Assembly: GCF_025642135.1 (NCBI RefSeq)
Contig: NZ_CP106793.1
Location: forward strand, 186,001-250,000
Source: Streptomyces cynarae
GTDB taxonomy: Bacteria > Actinomycetota > Actinomycetes > Streptomycetales > Streptomycetaceae
Length of the DNA stretch: 64,000 bases
Reading direction: 5' to 3'
A model generated the notes under the pieces. The model was not told where the DNA came from. It was given only the letters and a program-made list of their open reading frames with translations, and made no database searches. The position numbers and the translations under genes are program-made. This document shows, piece after piece, positions 35,451 through 43,929 of this stretch (positions within the stretch are counted from its first letter, which is position 1; every line of letters starts with the position of its first letter).

Positions 35451-36482
35451 TCAGCGCCAGCCGAGCTCCGGTCCCACGTGAGTGAGGATGCTCTCCATCA
35501 CGTGGACGTTGTAGTCGACCCCGAGCTGGTTCGGGATGGTCAGCAGCAGGGTGTCCGCAGCCTCGATGGCCTCGTCCTCCCGGAGCTGCTTCACCAGCAC
35601 GTCCGGCTCGGCGGCGTACGAGCGTCCGAAGATCGCCCTGGTCGTGTCGTCGATCATGCCGACCTGGTCTCGCGAGTTGCGGTCGCGGCCGAAGTAGGCC
35701 CTGTCCAGGTCGTTGGTCAGGGCGAAGATGCTGCGGCTGACCGACACCCGTGGCTCTCGCGCGTGTCCTGCGTCCTTGTAGGCCTCGCGGTACGCCTCGA
35801 TCTGCTTGCGCTGCTGGACATGCAACGGTTCGCCGGTCTCGTCGTCCTTCAGCGTGGAACTCTGCAGGTTCATCCCGAGCTTCGCGGCCCAGACGGCCGT
35901 CGCGTTCGACCCGGAGCCCCACCAGATCCGCTCGCGCAGCCCCTCCGAGTGCGGCTCGATGCGCAGCAGCCCCGGCGGGTTGGGGAACATCGGGCGTGGG
36001 TTCGGCTGCGCGAAGCCCCTGCCCTCGAGCACCTCAAGGAAGGCCTCGGTGTGCCGGCGGGCCATGTCCGTGCCGGTCTCGCCCTCGGCGGGGGTGTAAC
36101 CGAAGTAACGCCAGCCGTCGATCACCTGTTCCGGTGATCCCCGGCTGATGCCGAGCTGCAGTCGGCCGCCGGAAATGAGGTCGGCAGCACCGGCATCCTC
36201 GGCCATGTACAGCGGGTTCTCATAACGCATGTCGATCACGCCGGTGCCGATCTCGATCTTCGAGGTCCGGGCACCGATGGCCGACAGCAGCGGGAACGGG
36301 CTGGCCGCCTGCTGCGCGAAGTGGTGCACGCGGAAGTACGCACCGTCCACGCCGAGCTCCTCGGCCGCGACCGCCAGATCGATGGACTGGTGCAGGAAGT
36401 CGGCGGCGGACCGGGTCTTGGAGTGTGCACTCGGCGACCAGTGGCCGAACGAGAGGAAACCTATCTTCTTCACATGTGTCAC
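35451..36482 (-). CDS. LLM-class flavin-dependent oxidoreductase
   Basis: 343 residues of the luciferase-like monooxygenase TIM barrel: IGFLSFGHWSPSAHSKTRSAADFLHQSIDLAVAAEELGVDGAYFRVHHFAQQAASPFPLLSAIGARTSKIEIGTGVIDMRYENPLYMAEDAGAADLISGGRLQLGISRGSPEQV. These enzymes use FMN (or F420) to oxidise varied small molecules; this subgroup is widespread in Streptomyces. It stands alone between IS scars. Confidence 0.93.
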   Translation of the reverse strand: MTHVKKIGFLSFGHWSPSAHSKTRSAADFLHQSIDLAVAAEELGVDGAYFRVHHFAQQAASPFPLLSAIGARTSKIEIGTGVIDMRYENPLYMAEDAGAADLISGGRLQLGISRGSPEQVIDGWRYFGYTPAEGETGTDMARRHTEAFLEVLEGRGFAQPNPRPMFPNPPGLLRIEPHSEGLRERIWWGSGSNATAVWAAKLGMNLQSSTLKDDETGEPLHVQQRKQIEAYREAYKDAGHAREPRVSVSRSIFALTNDLDRAYFGRDRNSRDQVGMIDDTTRAIFGRSYAAEPDVLVKQLREDEAIEAADTLLLTIPNQLGVDYNVHVMESILTHVGPELGWR

Positions 36483-36689
36483 AGCCTCCGGCGACCGCTT
36501 TTGATTCCCGGAGCCGGCACGTTGTGATCAAGTCGGCTGCGCCGGAGTGCCGACCACCCGCCGCCGACGACCAGCGGCCTCATGGGCGAGAGCGGACGGC
36601 TTCATACAGGTGCGGGCCAGCCTGCGCATGAGCGTCGGCCGGACTGCGCCTGCGCCTGCGCCTGCCGAGAAATGTCGTCCATGCAGCTC

Positions 36690-36790
36690 ACGGGCTTGTC
36701 CGGTGTTGCGACAGGGCGAGCACTCGTGCTGCTTCATCTCGCCCACCTGGCCGTCACCAACGCGTTCGCCGTTCTCCGACGGCCCGCGTG
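36690..36790 (+). pseudogene. Integrase/transposase N-terminal fragment
   Basis: MQLTGLSGVATGRALVLLHLAHLAVTNAFAVLRR resembles the start of the same integrase group as at 33.5 kb (LLRLAYLTVTNAFA.LRLLP...). Cut after about 30 residues. Confidence 0.45.
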
Positions 36791-36936
36791 CGGTGAAGTG
36801 CAATCTGCACGGACGTCGTTGCCGTGCAGTAACCGCAGGTCATGGACCCGGGAGTTAGCGCCGCAACCCCCGGCTGACGTGCGTGTTTAACGTAGGGAAG
36901 TATCACAGGAATGCCGGGAATTCAGCCTCGGGAACG

Positions 36937-37152
36937 TCAGGTGGCCCAGCCAATGAGTTTTCGTCGTTGGGTCGGATTCCCTGCGTACGCCTTGGCGGCG
37001 AACAAGTCGATCCACCAGCAGTGCTGCACGCGGTCGAGTTCGACTCTCATTCGCTGGCCCGTGTCGGAGAAGTCCAGGTAGCCGCCGCGGCCGGGGTATG
37101 CGAGGTGTACTGAGTGACAACGGCTTGCAGCACGTCGTAACGTACGGGCCAT
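36937..37152 (-). CDS. Small hypothetical protein
   Basis: 71 residues: MARTLRRAASRCHSVHLAYPGRGGYLDFSDTGQRMRVELDRVQHCWWIDLFAAKAYAGNPTQRRKLIGWAT. Sequence looks natural in places, without a known family. Its ATG overlaps the kinase ATG head to head, which makes an intact promoter for both unlikely; it may be a 3'-truncated remnant. Confidence 0.3.
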   Translation of the reverse strand: MARTLRRAASRCHSVHLAYPGRGGYLDFSDTGQRMRVELDRVQHCWWIDLFAAKAYAGNPTQRRKLIGWAT

Positions 37153-38530
37153 GAGCGGGGGCACGGGGAGGGGCATGGACGGGCGTGAGCGGGACAACGC
37201 AGGCGGCGCAGAGTTATTGGGCGGCCGCTCCCTCATCGCCGGGCGCTACCGACCTCTCCGACCGCTCGGGCGCGGCGGTATGGGTGTTGTCTACGAGGCG
37301 GAGGACACGCGGCTCGACCGCCGGGTCGCGGTGAAAATGCTGACGGCGGTCGAGGGGCTCGGCGAGGACAACGAGGCCTGGGACCGCTTCGTGCGGGAGG
37401 CACGTGCGCTGGCCAGGATCGACCATCCCGGAGTCGTGACGCTGTACGACAGCCTGGTGGAGACCGGAACCCCGTGCCTCGTGATGCAGCTTCTCGACGG
37501 CATGAGCCTGGCGGACTTGACGTCGGCGGCAGGACGGCTGCCCACGGCAGCCGTGTGCGCCGTTGCCCTCGGCGTCGCCGACGCCCTGATGGCGGCACAC
37601 AAAGCTGGTGTGCTCCACCGCGACCTCAAGCCCTCCAACGTCGGCATCACACGGGACGGACGCATCGTCCTGCAGGATTTCGGATTGGCGCGGCTGGCCG
37701 GCGAAGCGGCTATCACCAGGACCGGAGTCGTCGTGGGTACCCCGCAGTTCATGGCGCCCGAGGCCATCAGCGGGGCGCTTCCGGGGCCGGCGGCAGACTG
37801 GTACGGCCTCGGCGCCTGCATGTACCTGATGATCACTGGGGAGATGCCATTCGGCGGGGCTGCGGAGGTCGGCGCCATCGTGGAACGGGCACTGGGTGAC
37901 GGCGTCCCCCAGCTCGGCGGGCGCCCCGAGGCCGGCCCGCCATGGCTGACGGGCCTGGTCGACGAGTTGTGCGAGAAGGATCCCGCCCGGCGCCCGCAGG
38001 ACCTCAAGGCGACGCGCAACCTTCTCGAAGACGGAGCGGAAGGCGGCACCGAAGCACTGGTTGGCCTGCTCAACCGCAGTGTCCGTGACGGCGCGGTGCA
38101 AGCGGTCCGCGACGCTTCAGCCCGCGTCGAGGAACTACCCGAGTACGACTGGGAACAGGCCGACACCACCCCCCGGGCCCGGGAGGCCGAGCCGGATCCC
38201 TTCCATCCTGCCACCCTCAGCGATGCCACTCGCCGCATCGTCCTCGCCAGCATGACCCCGCGGAGTGCCCTGTCCCGCCAGCGCGAGGCCGCCAACCTGG
38301 TGCTGCGCGGAAAGGTGCAGGAAGCGGCGGAAATGTTGTCGGTGGTCGTCCCGGTATGCCTGTCATCGCTCGGGCCCAACCATCCGACCACTCTCACCAG
38401 CCAGTACTGGCAGGCCCTGTGCCTGGCCAGGCTAGGCGCCGGGGCGGAGGCGCTGGAACTGCTCTCCCGGGTGAACAGGCATGTCGGCGGGCGCACGGAC
38501 AGAGACGAGAGAAATGGACAGACACGATGA
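37151..38530 (+). CDS. Ser/Thr protein kinase with C-terminal TPR-like region
   Basis: 459 residues. Hanks-type kinase about 33-300: Gly loop LGRGGMGVVY (39-48), Lys62 in VAVK, Glu83, catalytic HRDLKPSN (156-163), DFG (176-178), GTPQFMAPE. No membrane helix and no PASTA domains, unlike housekeeping PknB. After a linker, residues 360-445 (QREAANLVLRGKVQEAAEMLSVVVPVCLSSLGPNHPTTLTSQYWQALCLARLGAGAEALELLSRV) are TPR-like. It overlaps the next gene by ATGA. As first gene of the kinase-EACC1-caspase set it is the probable sensor or switch. Confidence 0.93.
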   Translation: MSGGTGRGMDGRERDNAGGAELLGGRSLIAGRYRPLRPLGRGGMGVVYEAEDTRLDRRVAVKMLTAVEGLGEDNEAWDRFVREARALARIDHPGVVTLYDSLVETGTPCLVMQLLDGMSLADLTSAAGRLPTAAVCAVALGVADALMAAHKAGVLHRDLKPSNVGITRDGRIVLQDFGLARLAGEAAITRTGVVVGTPQFMAPEAISGALPGPAADWYGLGACMYLMITGEMPFGGAAEVGAIVERALGDGVPQLGGRPEAGPPWLTGLVDELCEKDPARRPQDLKATRNLLEDGAEGGTEALVGLLNRSVRDGAVQAVRDASARVEELPEYDWEQADTTPRAREAEPDPFHPATLSDATRRIVLASMTPRSALSRQREAANLVLRGKVQEAAEMLSVVVPVCLSSLGPNHPTTLTSQYWQALCLARLGAGAEALELLSRVNRHVGGRTDRDERNGQTR

Positions 38531-38934
38531 CTGACCTGGTCGCGGGGATTGAGGCGGCCGCCGGAGCCGAGGACGACTTGCGCTCTTTGCTGCGCTGGCT
38601 CCACGAGGACGAAACTCTCGACGTGCGCGGCCGCGTCGGTGGCGAACCGCCCTGCTCCGGCGCCATGGGCACCGGCTTCGACCTGCTTCAGCTCGCCATC
38701 GGCAGCGGACTGTCCACCGCCTCGCTCGTCGTATCCGTCCTGCAGTGGCAGACCTCGCGGCACCGCGCACCGGCGATCACCCTGCGCCGCGGCGAGGTGG
38801 AGGTGATCCTCGCCCCACAGGCGGCGCACGACGAGGAGACCCTGCGCGCGCTCGTCGATTTGCTCGACGGGCACCCCGCCGCGTTGCCGGCGCCGCGGAG
38901 TGAGGAGTCCGGAGGCGATGACGGCACTCCCTGA
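38527..38934 (+). CDS. EACC1-type adaptor (effector-associated constant component)
   Basis: 135 residues: EDDLRSLLRWLHEDETLDVRGRVGGEPPCSGAMGTGFDLLQLAIGSGLSTASLVVSVLQWQTSRHRAPAITLRRGEVEVILAPQAAHDEETLRALVDLL. The LxxLxxWLxxD...GRV start, central Gly-rich hydrophobic segment (52-75) and beta C-terminus match the EACC1 components described in actinobacterial NTP-dependent conflict systems, which are thought to link sensor and effector. ATGA overlap upstream; 17-base overlap with the caspase gene downstream. The family assignment is from memory of the pattern. Confidence 0.8.
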   Translation: MTDLVAGIEAAAGAEDDLRSLLRWLHEDETLDVRGRVGGEPPCSGAMGTGFDLLQLAIGSGLSTASLVVSVLQWQTSRHRAPAITLRRGEVEVILAPQAAHDEETLRALVDLLDGHPAALPAPRSEESGGDDGTP

Positions 38935-40054
38935 TCCGGCGCGCTCGCGGGCCGTGCTCATCGGTACCGCCTCCTACCGTCACCTGCCCCAACTGCCCGC
39001 GGTTGAGGCCGGTGTGGTGGACCTTGCCGCAGAGTTGTGCGACGCCACGGTGTGGGGGCTGCCCGTGCAGCACTGCACGGTCGTCACCGACCCGCTGAGC
39101 CCCCAGGCGATCCTGGACCCGGTGTACCAGGCGGGCGACGAGGCCACCGACACCCTGATCGTGTACTTCGCCGGCCACGGCATGCGAGACACCGAGTCCG
39201 CCGACCTGTACCTCGCCCTGGGCGACACTCGCGAACACCTGGGCTACACCGCCGTCGCCTACCAGCATCTGCGGGCCGCGCTGCGGGCCGCCCGCGCACG
39301 GCGCAAGATCGTCGTCCTCGACTGCTGCTTCAGCGGCCGCGCAGCCCGCGCCCTGGCCGGCGACGGGGACGTCCTCGCCGCCCAGGCCGCCGTGGACGGC
39401 GCCTACGTGCTCACCGCCTCTCCCCGCGACCGCCTCGCTCTCGCGCCCGACGGTGAGCGCTACACCGCCTTCACTGGGGAACTGCTGGACGTCCTTCGGC
39501 AAGGCGTCCGGGACGGCCCCGAGCTGATCGACCTGGACACGCTCTACCGCGTCCTCGAAGAGCGCCTACGTGCGAAGAACCGCCCGCTGCCCCAGCGCTC
39601 CCAGGAAAACGGCGTGGGACGGCTCCCGCTGGCTCGCAACAAGGCACGCGCCAGTCGGCACACGCCCGCCGGGCCCGTGCTGGCCGCCGACGTGCGCGCC
39701 GCCGTGGTCGCCACCGGCCTCGCGCTCGCCCGCCTGCTGCGCGCCGACGGCAACGTCCGCGACGCACTGACCGTTCTCAGGCTCGCGCTGCAGGAGCAGA
39801 CCGGCGGGGCGCGCGGTGACCTACTCGCTGTACAGCTGGAACTGTCCGAGCTGCTTGCCGAGACGGGGCAGGTCAAGGAGGCCATCGAGGTCCTGGAGCT
39901 CGCGTTCCAGCAGGTGCACAAGGTGTACGGCCCGGAAGCCATCCTGGTGTGCAGGCGGTTGGCCGACTTGCTTCAGGAATCAGGAAATCATCTGCAAGCC
40001 TGCGAGGTGCTCAAGCACGCCGTGGACATCGCGGAACGAGGCAGCCCAGCCTGA
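38918..40054 (+). CDS. Caspase-like (peptidase C14) protease with C-terminal TPRs
   Basis: 378 residues from MTALPDPARSRAVLIGTASYRHLPQLPAVEAGVVDLAAEL (GGAGG upstream). Caspase fold about 10-230: catalytic His87 in TLIVYFAGHGMRD and Cys137 in KIVVLDCCFSGRAAR, then VLTASPRD and GERYTAFTGELLDVLRQG. C-terminal half: LARLLRADGNVRDALTVLRLALQEQTGG, ELSELLAETGQVKEAIEVLELAFQQVHKVYGPEAILVCRRLADLLQESGNHLQACEVLKHAVDIA, three or so TPRs. Cytoplasmic, no signal. Probable effector protease of the cassette, activated through the kinase and EACC1 partner. Confidence 0.93.
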   Translation: MTALPDPARSRAVLIGTASYRHLPQLPAVEAGVVDLAAELCDATVWGLPVQHCTVVTDPLSPQAILDPVYQAGDEATDTLIVYFAGHGMRDTESADLYLALGDTREHLGYTAVAYQHLRAALRAARARRKIVVLDCCFSGRAARALAGDGDVLAAQAAVDGAYVLTASPRDRLALAPDGERYTAFTGELLDVLRQGVRDGPELIDLDTLYRVLEERLRAKNRPLPQRSQENGVGRLPLARNKARASRHTPAGPVLAADVRAAVVATGLALARLLRADGNVRDALTVLRLALQEQTGGARGDLLAVQLELSELLAETGQVKEAIEVLELAFQQVHKVYGPEAILVCRRLADLLQESGNHLQACEVLKHAVDIAERGSPA

Positions 40055-40074
40055 ACGCAGCACACCGAACCTCG

Positions 40075-40256
40075 CAGGCAACCCCACAGCACTTGGCGAC
40101 GCGGCATTCCGGGCCTACCACGACAAGAAGATCGCCCAAGGAAAGCACCACACCCAGGCATTGCTCCGCCTCGCGCGACGCCGGGCCGACGTCCTCCTCG
40201 CCACGCTCCGCGACGGCACCTTCTACGAAGTGCGCTTGGCCGCAACAGTCAGCTGA
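40075..40256 (+). pseudogene. IS110-family transposase C-terminal scrap
   Basis: ALGDAAFRAYHDKKIAQGKHHTQALLRLARRRADVLLATLRDGTFYEVR is the end of IS110 transposases (P..RAYY..K...GK.H..AL..LARRR.DVL.AMLRDGT.Y). It lies directly after the caspase gene. Confidence 0.75.
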
Positions 40257-40743
40257 CCTGCGGCTTCGCCAGCAATAGCACCTCGTCGGACTGGACATCG
40301 AACCCAAGCACCGGGTGGCTTCGCTCCCAGTCGCCCTCGGGCGTCATCACCACCGGCTTGCCCAATCGATGCCCGATCGCACGAAGAAGCCCACACAGCA
40401 CGTCCAGCCGCTCCTGCCCCTGCAACTCACGCAGATCCACGTCGAAACCGATCTCGTCAGCCGACTCCAAGCGAAAGATCGCCAACACATCCTGCACCGG
40501 CCAGACCCGCAGATCCGCGCACTCGGCTTCAGCAGGCCGCGACAGCACCTCTTCAGCACGCGGCAGCGGCATGACTACACCGCCCTCGGAGTACTCACTC
40601 CGCCAGCCACTCGCACCGATCAGATCGAAGACCGCCTGCCAGTCCTCAACCCCAGTCCCAGCGATCCACACATCCGGAAGAGACCCCTCCCACTCAAGGT
40701 CGAAGAAGTCCTTCACGTCATCCCACAGCAGCTCAGACACCAA
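40249..40743 (-). CDS. Hypothetical protein, possibly immunity-like
   Basis: 164 residues: MVSELLWDDVKDFFDLEWEGSLPDVWIAGTGVEDWQAVFDLIGASGWRSEYSEGGVVMPLPRAEEVLSRPAEAECADLRVWPVQDVLAIFRLESADEIGFDVDLRELQGQERLDVLCGLLRAIGHRLGKPVVMTPEGDWERSHPVLGFDVQSDEVLLLA. Acidic, soluble and intact. I recall similar Streptomyces proteins of unknown function; their sporadic spread is like that of immunity proteins, which is inference. Convergent with the IS110 scrap. Confidence 0.7.
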   Translation of the reverse strand: MVSELLWDDVKDFFDLEWEGSLPDVWIAGTGVEDWQAVFDLIGASGWRSEYSEGGVVMPLPRAEEVLSRPAEAECADLRVWPVQDVLAIFRLESADEIGFDVDLRELQGQERLDVLCGLLRAIGHRLGKPVVMTPEGDWERSHPVLGFDVQSDEVLLLAKPQVS

Positions 40744-40974
40744 GCCATGCTGACCTCACCGCCAACACAACGCACCCCGATTTCCTCGACGAAACCCATA
40801 GGGGCACTCCCCCAGAACCCGCGGCGCACGGTCCGGCACCGTCGGAGCCGTCAACAGCCTGAGCAGCGCCTTGCGCTCGCGGCTGCGGATCCCGACCTCG
40901 GCCGTGGCCGCGAGCCCGGTCCGGAGGAGGAATCGCGTACGGGTTGCGGTGTCCTGCCGTCTGGGCAAGGGCCT
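40744..40974. other. Gap between hypothetical and terpene synthase genes
   Basis: No convincing gene. A minus-strand frame (RSRERKALLRLLTAPTVPDRAPRVLGECPYGFRR) may be a scrap, but I cannot place it. Confidence 0.35.
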
Positions 40975-42087
40975 TCAGCAGTGGTCCCACCACCAGGAGA
41001 TGCTCGGGTAGGGCAGAGGGCTGGTGTCCATGGTCGACAGCGAGGGTGCCCAGCAGGCGGGGGTCTTGACGACGTCTTCCAGAGCCATGCGTTGTGCGGG
41101 TGACGGGTTGTAGCGCGGCGCGCACAGGTTGGCTTCGGTGTTGGAGACGATGAAGTGACCGAGTCGCTCGATGAGATACTGCAGAGGCGGTTCCGCCGAG
41201 GGCGTCAGGCGCTCGCGCAGGCGGAGAAAGAGAAGCATCAGGCGGTCTCGCGTCTCGATCGCAGCGGCGACGGCCTGGTCGAAGGAAAGCCCACAAGCCG
41301 CTTGCAGGACGCCCACGAAATTCGGGGAAGTCTGGCCTTCCGCTTTCTCCTTGTGGAAGGAGGCGACATCGTTTTCCACTGCGACGAGCAGAGTTGTGCA
41401 CATGATCAGGGCCTGGACTGCCGGTGCGTTCCATTCCTCGTCCGGGATGGGGGCAGGTCCGCACATCCCGATCCATGCGGCATACACGGAGCTGCCGATG
41501 TCATGGATGCGCATGGCGAGGTACTCGTCTTCGGTGGGTTCGTCCAGGTGAAGCTTGTGCACGCCGCTGGTGAGCAAGCACCGGAGTCCGGTGCTCAGGC
41601 GGGCCACCTGTGTCGGTGTGCACTCCGCGCGCAGCTGCTCCATCACGTCGTGTACTGCGGCGACATAAGGGTTGTCGTTTTCTGTCACGCGGTATCCCGG
41701 AGATTCCAGAACATGCGTGATCTGGCCTACGAGGCGGATGATTTCGCTGCGCCGGCTGGGCGCGTCCGCGTGATCGAGCACCTCGTCGTCGATGATGAGC
41801 GCCCACTCAATCATGCAGCCGATGCCGTGAAGGACTGCCTTGCTGGTCTCCTGGGTGGAGAACCTTCCGAGGCACCAGGCCAGGACGGTTCCGCGGGATT
41901 GCTGGGCTGCGGGGCCCGACTCCTCGGGAAAGAAGTCGAATGCCTCCTTCCACGCTTGGACCTGGGCCGCGACGTCTGTAGGGACGTGGGAGACCTCCGG
42001 CATCGGCGAGGGGTAGTAAAAGCGCGGCGTACTACCCTGCTGAGCCGGAATCACGGACCGGCCCACTTCCGTTGTGCTGCTGCTCAT
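40975..42087 (-). CDS. Class I terpene synthase
   Basis: 370 residues. Metal-binding Asp-rich motif IIDDEVLDH (Asp100, Asp101, Asp105), the NSE triad ENDVASFHKE (Asn239, Ser243, Glu247), the diphosphate-sensor Arg193, exactly 46 residues before the NSE, and the RY pair Arg325-Tyr326 about 80 after it: all the landmarks of bacterial mono/sesqui/diterpene cyclases. The product cannot be deduced. It lies 114 bp downstream of an ABC transporter pair on the same strand, so these may be one operon; no prenyltransferase or P450 is adjacent. Confidence 0.92.
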   Translation of the reverse strand: MSSSTTEVGRSVIPAQQGSTPRFYYPSPMPEVSHVPTDVAAQVQAWKEAFDFFPEESGPAAQQSRGTVLAWCLGRFSTQETSKAVLHGIGCMIEWALIIDDEVLDHADAPSRRSEIIRLVGQITHVLESPGYRVTENDNPYVAAVHDVMEQLRAECTPTQVARLSTGLRCLLTSGVHKLHLDEPTEDEYLAMRIHDIGSSVYAAWIGMCGPAPIPDEEWNAPAVQALIMCTTLLVAVENDVASFHKEKAEGQTSPNFVGVLQAACGLSFDQAVAAAIETRDRLMLLFLRLRERLTPSAEPPLQYLIERLGHFIVSNTEANLCAPRYNPSPAQRMALEDVVKTPACWAPSLSTMDTSPLPYPSISWWWDHC

Positions 42088-42201
42088 GCGTGCTCCTTCG
42101 TCGGTGCGGAGTCCCGAGGGTGAGGGACGGAATGCGTGCTTACTGCGATCGGCCGGCGAGTGCTGGTTCCGCCCGCCGGGTGAGTGCGGCGGACGCCGCG
42201 G

Positions 42202-43056
42202 TTACGGCGGGGCCGGTGCGGAGTTCTGGCCGGCAGCTGATGCCGGCTGAGCTTCAAGGGGCGCAGCTGGTTCCGCAGTCACGGGGCGGCCTGGTCGGGG
42301 CAGGGCGTTGCGGGTGCGGTGGTGGAAGGCAAAGAGGCCCAGGAGTGCGGTGGCGGCGAACCACAGCAGCTGCAGAGCGAGGTAGGCGGGCACGGAGGTG
42401 GTGGAGAAGCCGGCCGCGGTGGCGGCTTGGACGGAGCCGTAGGTGGGCAGCAAGCGTGTCAGCGGGTTGTCGGCGCCGGCGCTCACCATGGGGTTCTGCA
42501 GGGCGACGTCGATGACGCTGGTCATCACCAGGGCGAACATGCCCTCGACCTCGCGGCGCAGCAGGGACCCCAGGACCAGGCCCATGGCTCCGTAGGTCAG
42601 CGCGGCGCAGAACAGCGCGGCGGCGAGCAGGTAGGGCTGCTTCGGCGCCCAGGCGATGCACATGACGGCAGTGGCGTAAGCGGCCAGGGCGGCGGACGCC
42701 AGGACCAAAGAGGCGGCCTTGGCCAGGACGAGATGAGTGCGGGGGTAGCCGGCCATGGCCAGGCGTCGGTCGAAGCGCCCGCCGGTGAAGGTGGCGGCGA
42801 ACATCATGAACCCGGCGACCAGGGTGACGGCGTTGAGGGCACCTGTGATCTGCGTCAGCTCGTTACCGGCCGGCGCCAGCCTCTCTCCCGTGGCGGCCAG
42901 TTGGAACGGGGTCGCCCTGTCGGGGATGGTGAGGTAGACCAAGCCGACCCAGGTGGGAATGAAGAAGACGACCAGCAGCATGGCGAACCGGTTACGGGCA
43001 TGCTCGATCAGGTCGTACCGGGTGGCTGTGGTGAACAGGCTCAGGCTTCTCCTCAT
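42202..43056 (-). CDS. ABC-2 type transporter permease
   Basis: 284 residues, about six membrane helices: FAMLLVVFFIPTWVGLVYLTIPD, ITGALNAVTLVAGFMMFAATFTGGRFDRRL, LVLAKAASLVLASAALAAYATAVMCIAW, PYLLAAALFCAALTYGAMGLVLGSLL and AYLALQLLWFAATALLGLFAF. Start MRRSLSLFTTATRYDLIEHARNRF overlaps the ATPase stop. Works with the ATPase gene; cargo unknown, perhaps the terpenoid made next door. Confidence 0.85.
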   Translation of the reverse strand: MRRSLSLFTTATRYDLIEHARNRFAMLLVVFFIPTWVGLVYLTIPDRATPFQLAATGERLAPAGNELTQITGALNAVTLVAGFMMFAATFTGGRFDRRLAMAGYPRTHLVLAKAASLVLASAALAAYATAVMCIAWAPKQPYLLAAALFCAALTYGAMGLVLGSLLRREVEGMFALVMTSVIDVALQNPMVSAGADNPLTRLLPTYGSVQAATAAGFSTTSVPAYLALQLLWFAATALLGLFAFHHRTRNALPRPGRPVTAEPAAPLEAQPASAAGQNSAPAPP

Positions 43057-43697
43057 GCCGCTGCCGCCGTCTCCCGGCGCAGCGCGCCGGCCTCCAGGCG
43101 CCACAGTTCATCGAGGCACTCGCTGTCGTAGGCCAGGTGGGAGACCACCAGGACGGAACGGCCGGCGTCGCGCAGCTGGGCGGCCAGTTCCCAGAACCGC
43201 TGGTAGGTGTCCCAGTCGAAACCCTGGTAGGGCTCGTCCAGCAGCAGAACCTGCGGATCATGCATCAGCGCCAGCGTGAGGTTCAGCTTCTGCTGGGTCC
43301 CGCCGCTGAGCGCCCCGGCGCGCACCTCGGCGTACTGGGAGAACTGCAGAGCCTCCATGACCTTCTCGGCACGACGCAGGTCGGCCAGCCCGAAGGCCGT
43401 CTTGAAGAACTCCAGATGCTGCCGGACGGTGAGGGCGTCGTTGAGGACCACCTCCTGCGGGCAGTAGCCGAAACGCCCCCGATGACGAACCACGCCGCGA
43501 TCCGCTCGCAGTTCGCCGGCAAGGATCTTCAAGAGGGTCGTCTTGCCCGCGCCGTTCTCGCCGACGATCCCTGCCAGCACACCGGGCCCGATGTCCAAGT
43601 CGACACCCCACAGGACCACCCGCCGACGGTATGCGTGATGCACCCCCCTTACCTTCACCGCGCCGCCCCCAGCCCAACCAGTAAATACTGTCGCCAT
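43053..43697 (-). CDS. ABC transporter ATPase
   Basis: 214 residues: Walker A VGENGAGKTTLLKIL, Q loop FGYCPQEVVLNDALTVRQHLEFF, signature LSGGTQQKLNLTLAL, Walker B QVLLLDEPYQGFDWDTYQRF and H loop VVSHLAYDSE. Typical single-domain ATPase of ABC-2 systems, coupled to the permease by ATGA. The start MATVFTGWAGGGAVKVRGVHHAY is chosen over a longer frame that has no natural-looking sequence. Confidence 0.92.
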   Translation of the reverse strand: MATVFTGWAGGGAVKVRGVHHAYRRRVVLWGVDLDIGPGVLAGIVGENGAGKTTLLKILAGELRADRGVVRHRGRFGYCPQEVVLNDALTVRQHLEFFKTAFGLADLRRAEKVMEALQFSQYAEVRAGALSGGTQQKLNLTLALMHDPQVLLLDEPYQGFDWDTYQRFWELAAQLRDAGRSVLVVSHLAYDSECLDELWRLEAGALRRETAAAA

Positions 43698-43829
43698 GTC
43701 ATCCGCCAATTCGATGGCACGGAAGCGGCTAGGTACGTGACCTCGGCGCCAAACCGCCCGAAACGGTGAAACGGAGGCCCGCATAGTTCGATCGGCGCCC
43801 TGGCCGCGCTACCGGACAACTACCGCACC

Positions 43830-43929
43830 GGGCTTGGTCCGCCGCGCCCAGGACCTCTACGAGGCGATTCCTGCCCAGCACCACCATGAGCGCGTCGTAC
43901 GCGAGTCGTGGGAGGTCCTGGCCTCTTGA
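43830..43929 (+). pseudogene. C-terminal scrap of an unknown protein
   Basis: LVRRAQDLYEAIPAQHHHERVVRESWEVLAS and stop looks like the helical end of a natural protein; no start or upstream domain is present. Confidence 0.3.

Noticed and set aside
36883..37113. A plus-strand small gene just before the kinase
   Set aside because: Composition is unremarkable and it opposes a slightly better minus-strand frame; neither has family support and no ribosome binding site is convincing.
38918..40054. Interpretation of the caspase-like protein as a CHAT protease
   Set aside because: The YFAGHG and LDCCFSG spacing and short N-terminus are those of the C14 caspase/metacaspase type; CHAT domains are longer and differ around the Cys.
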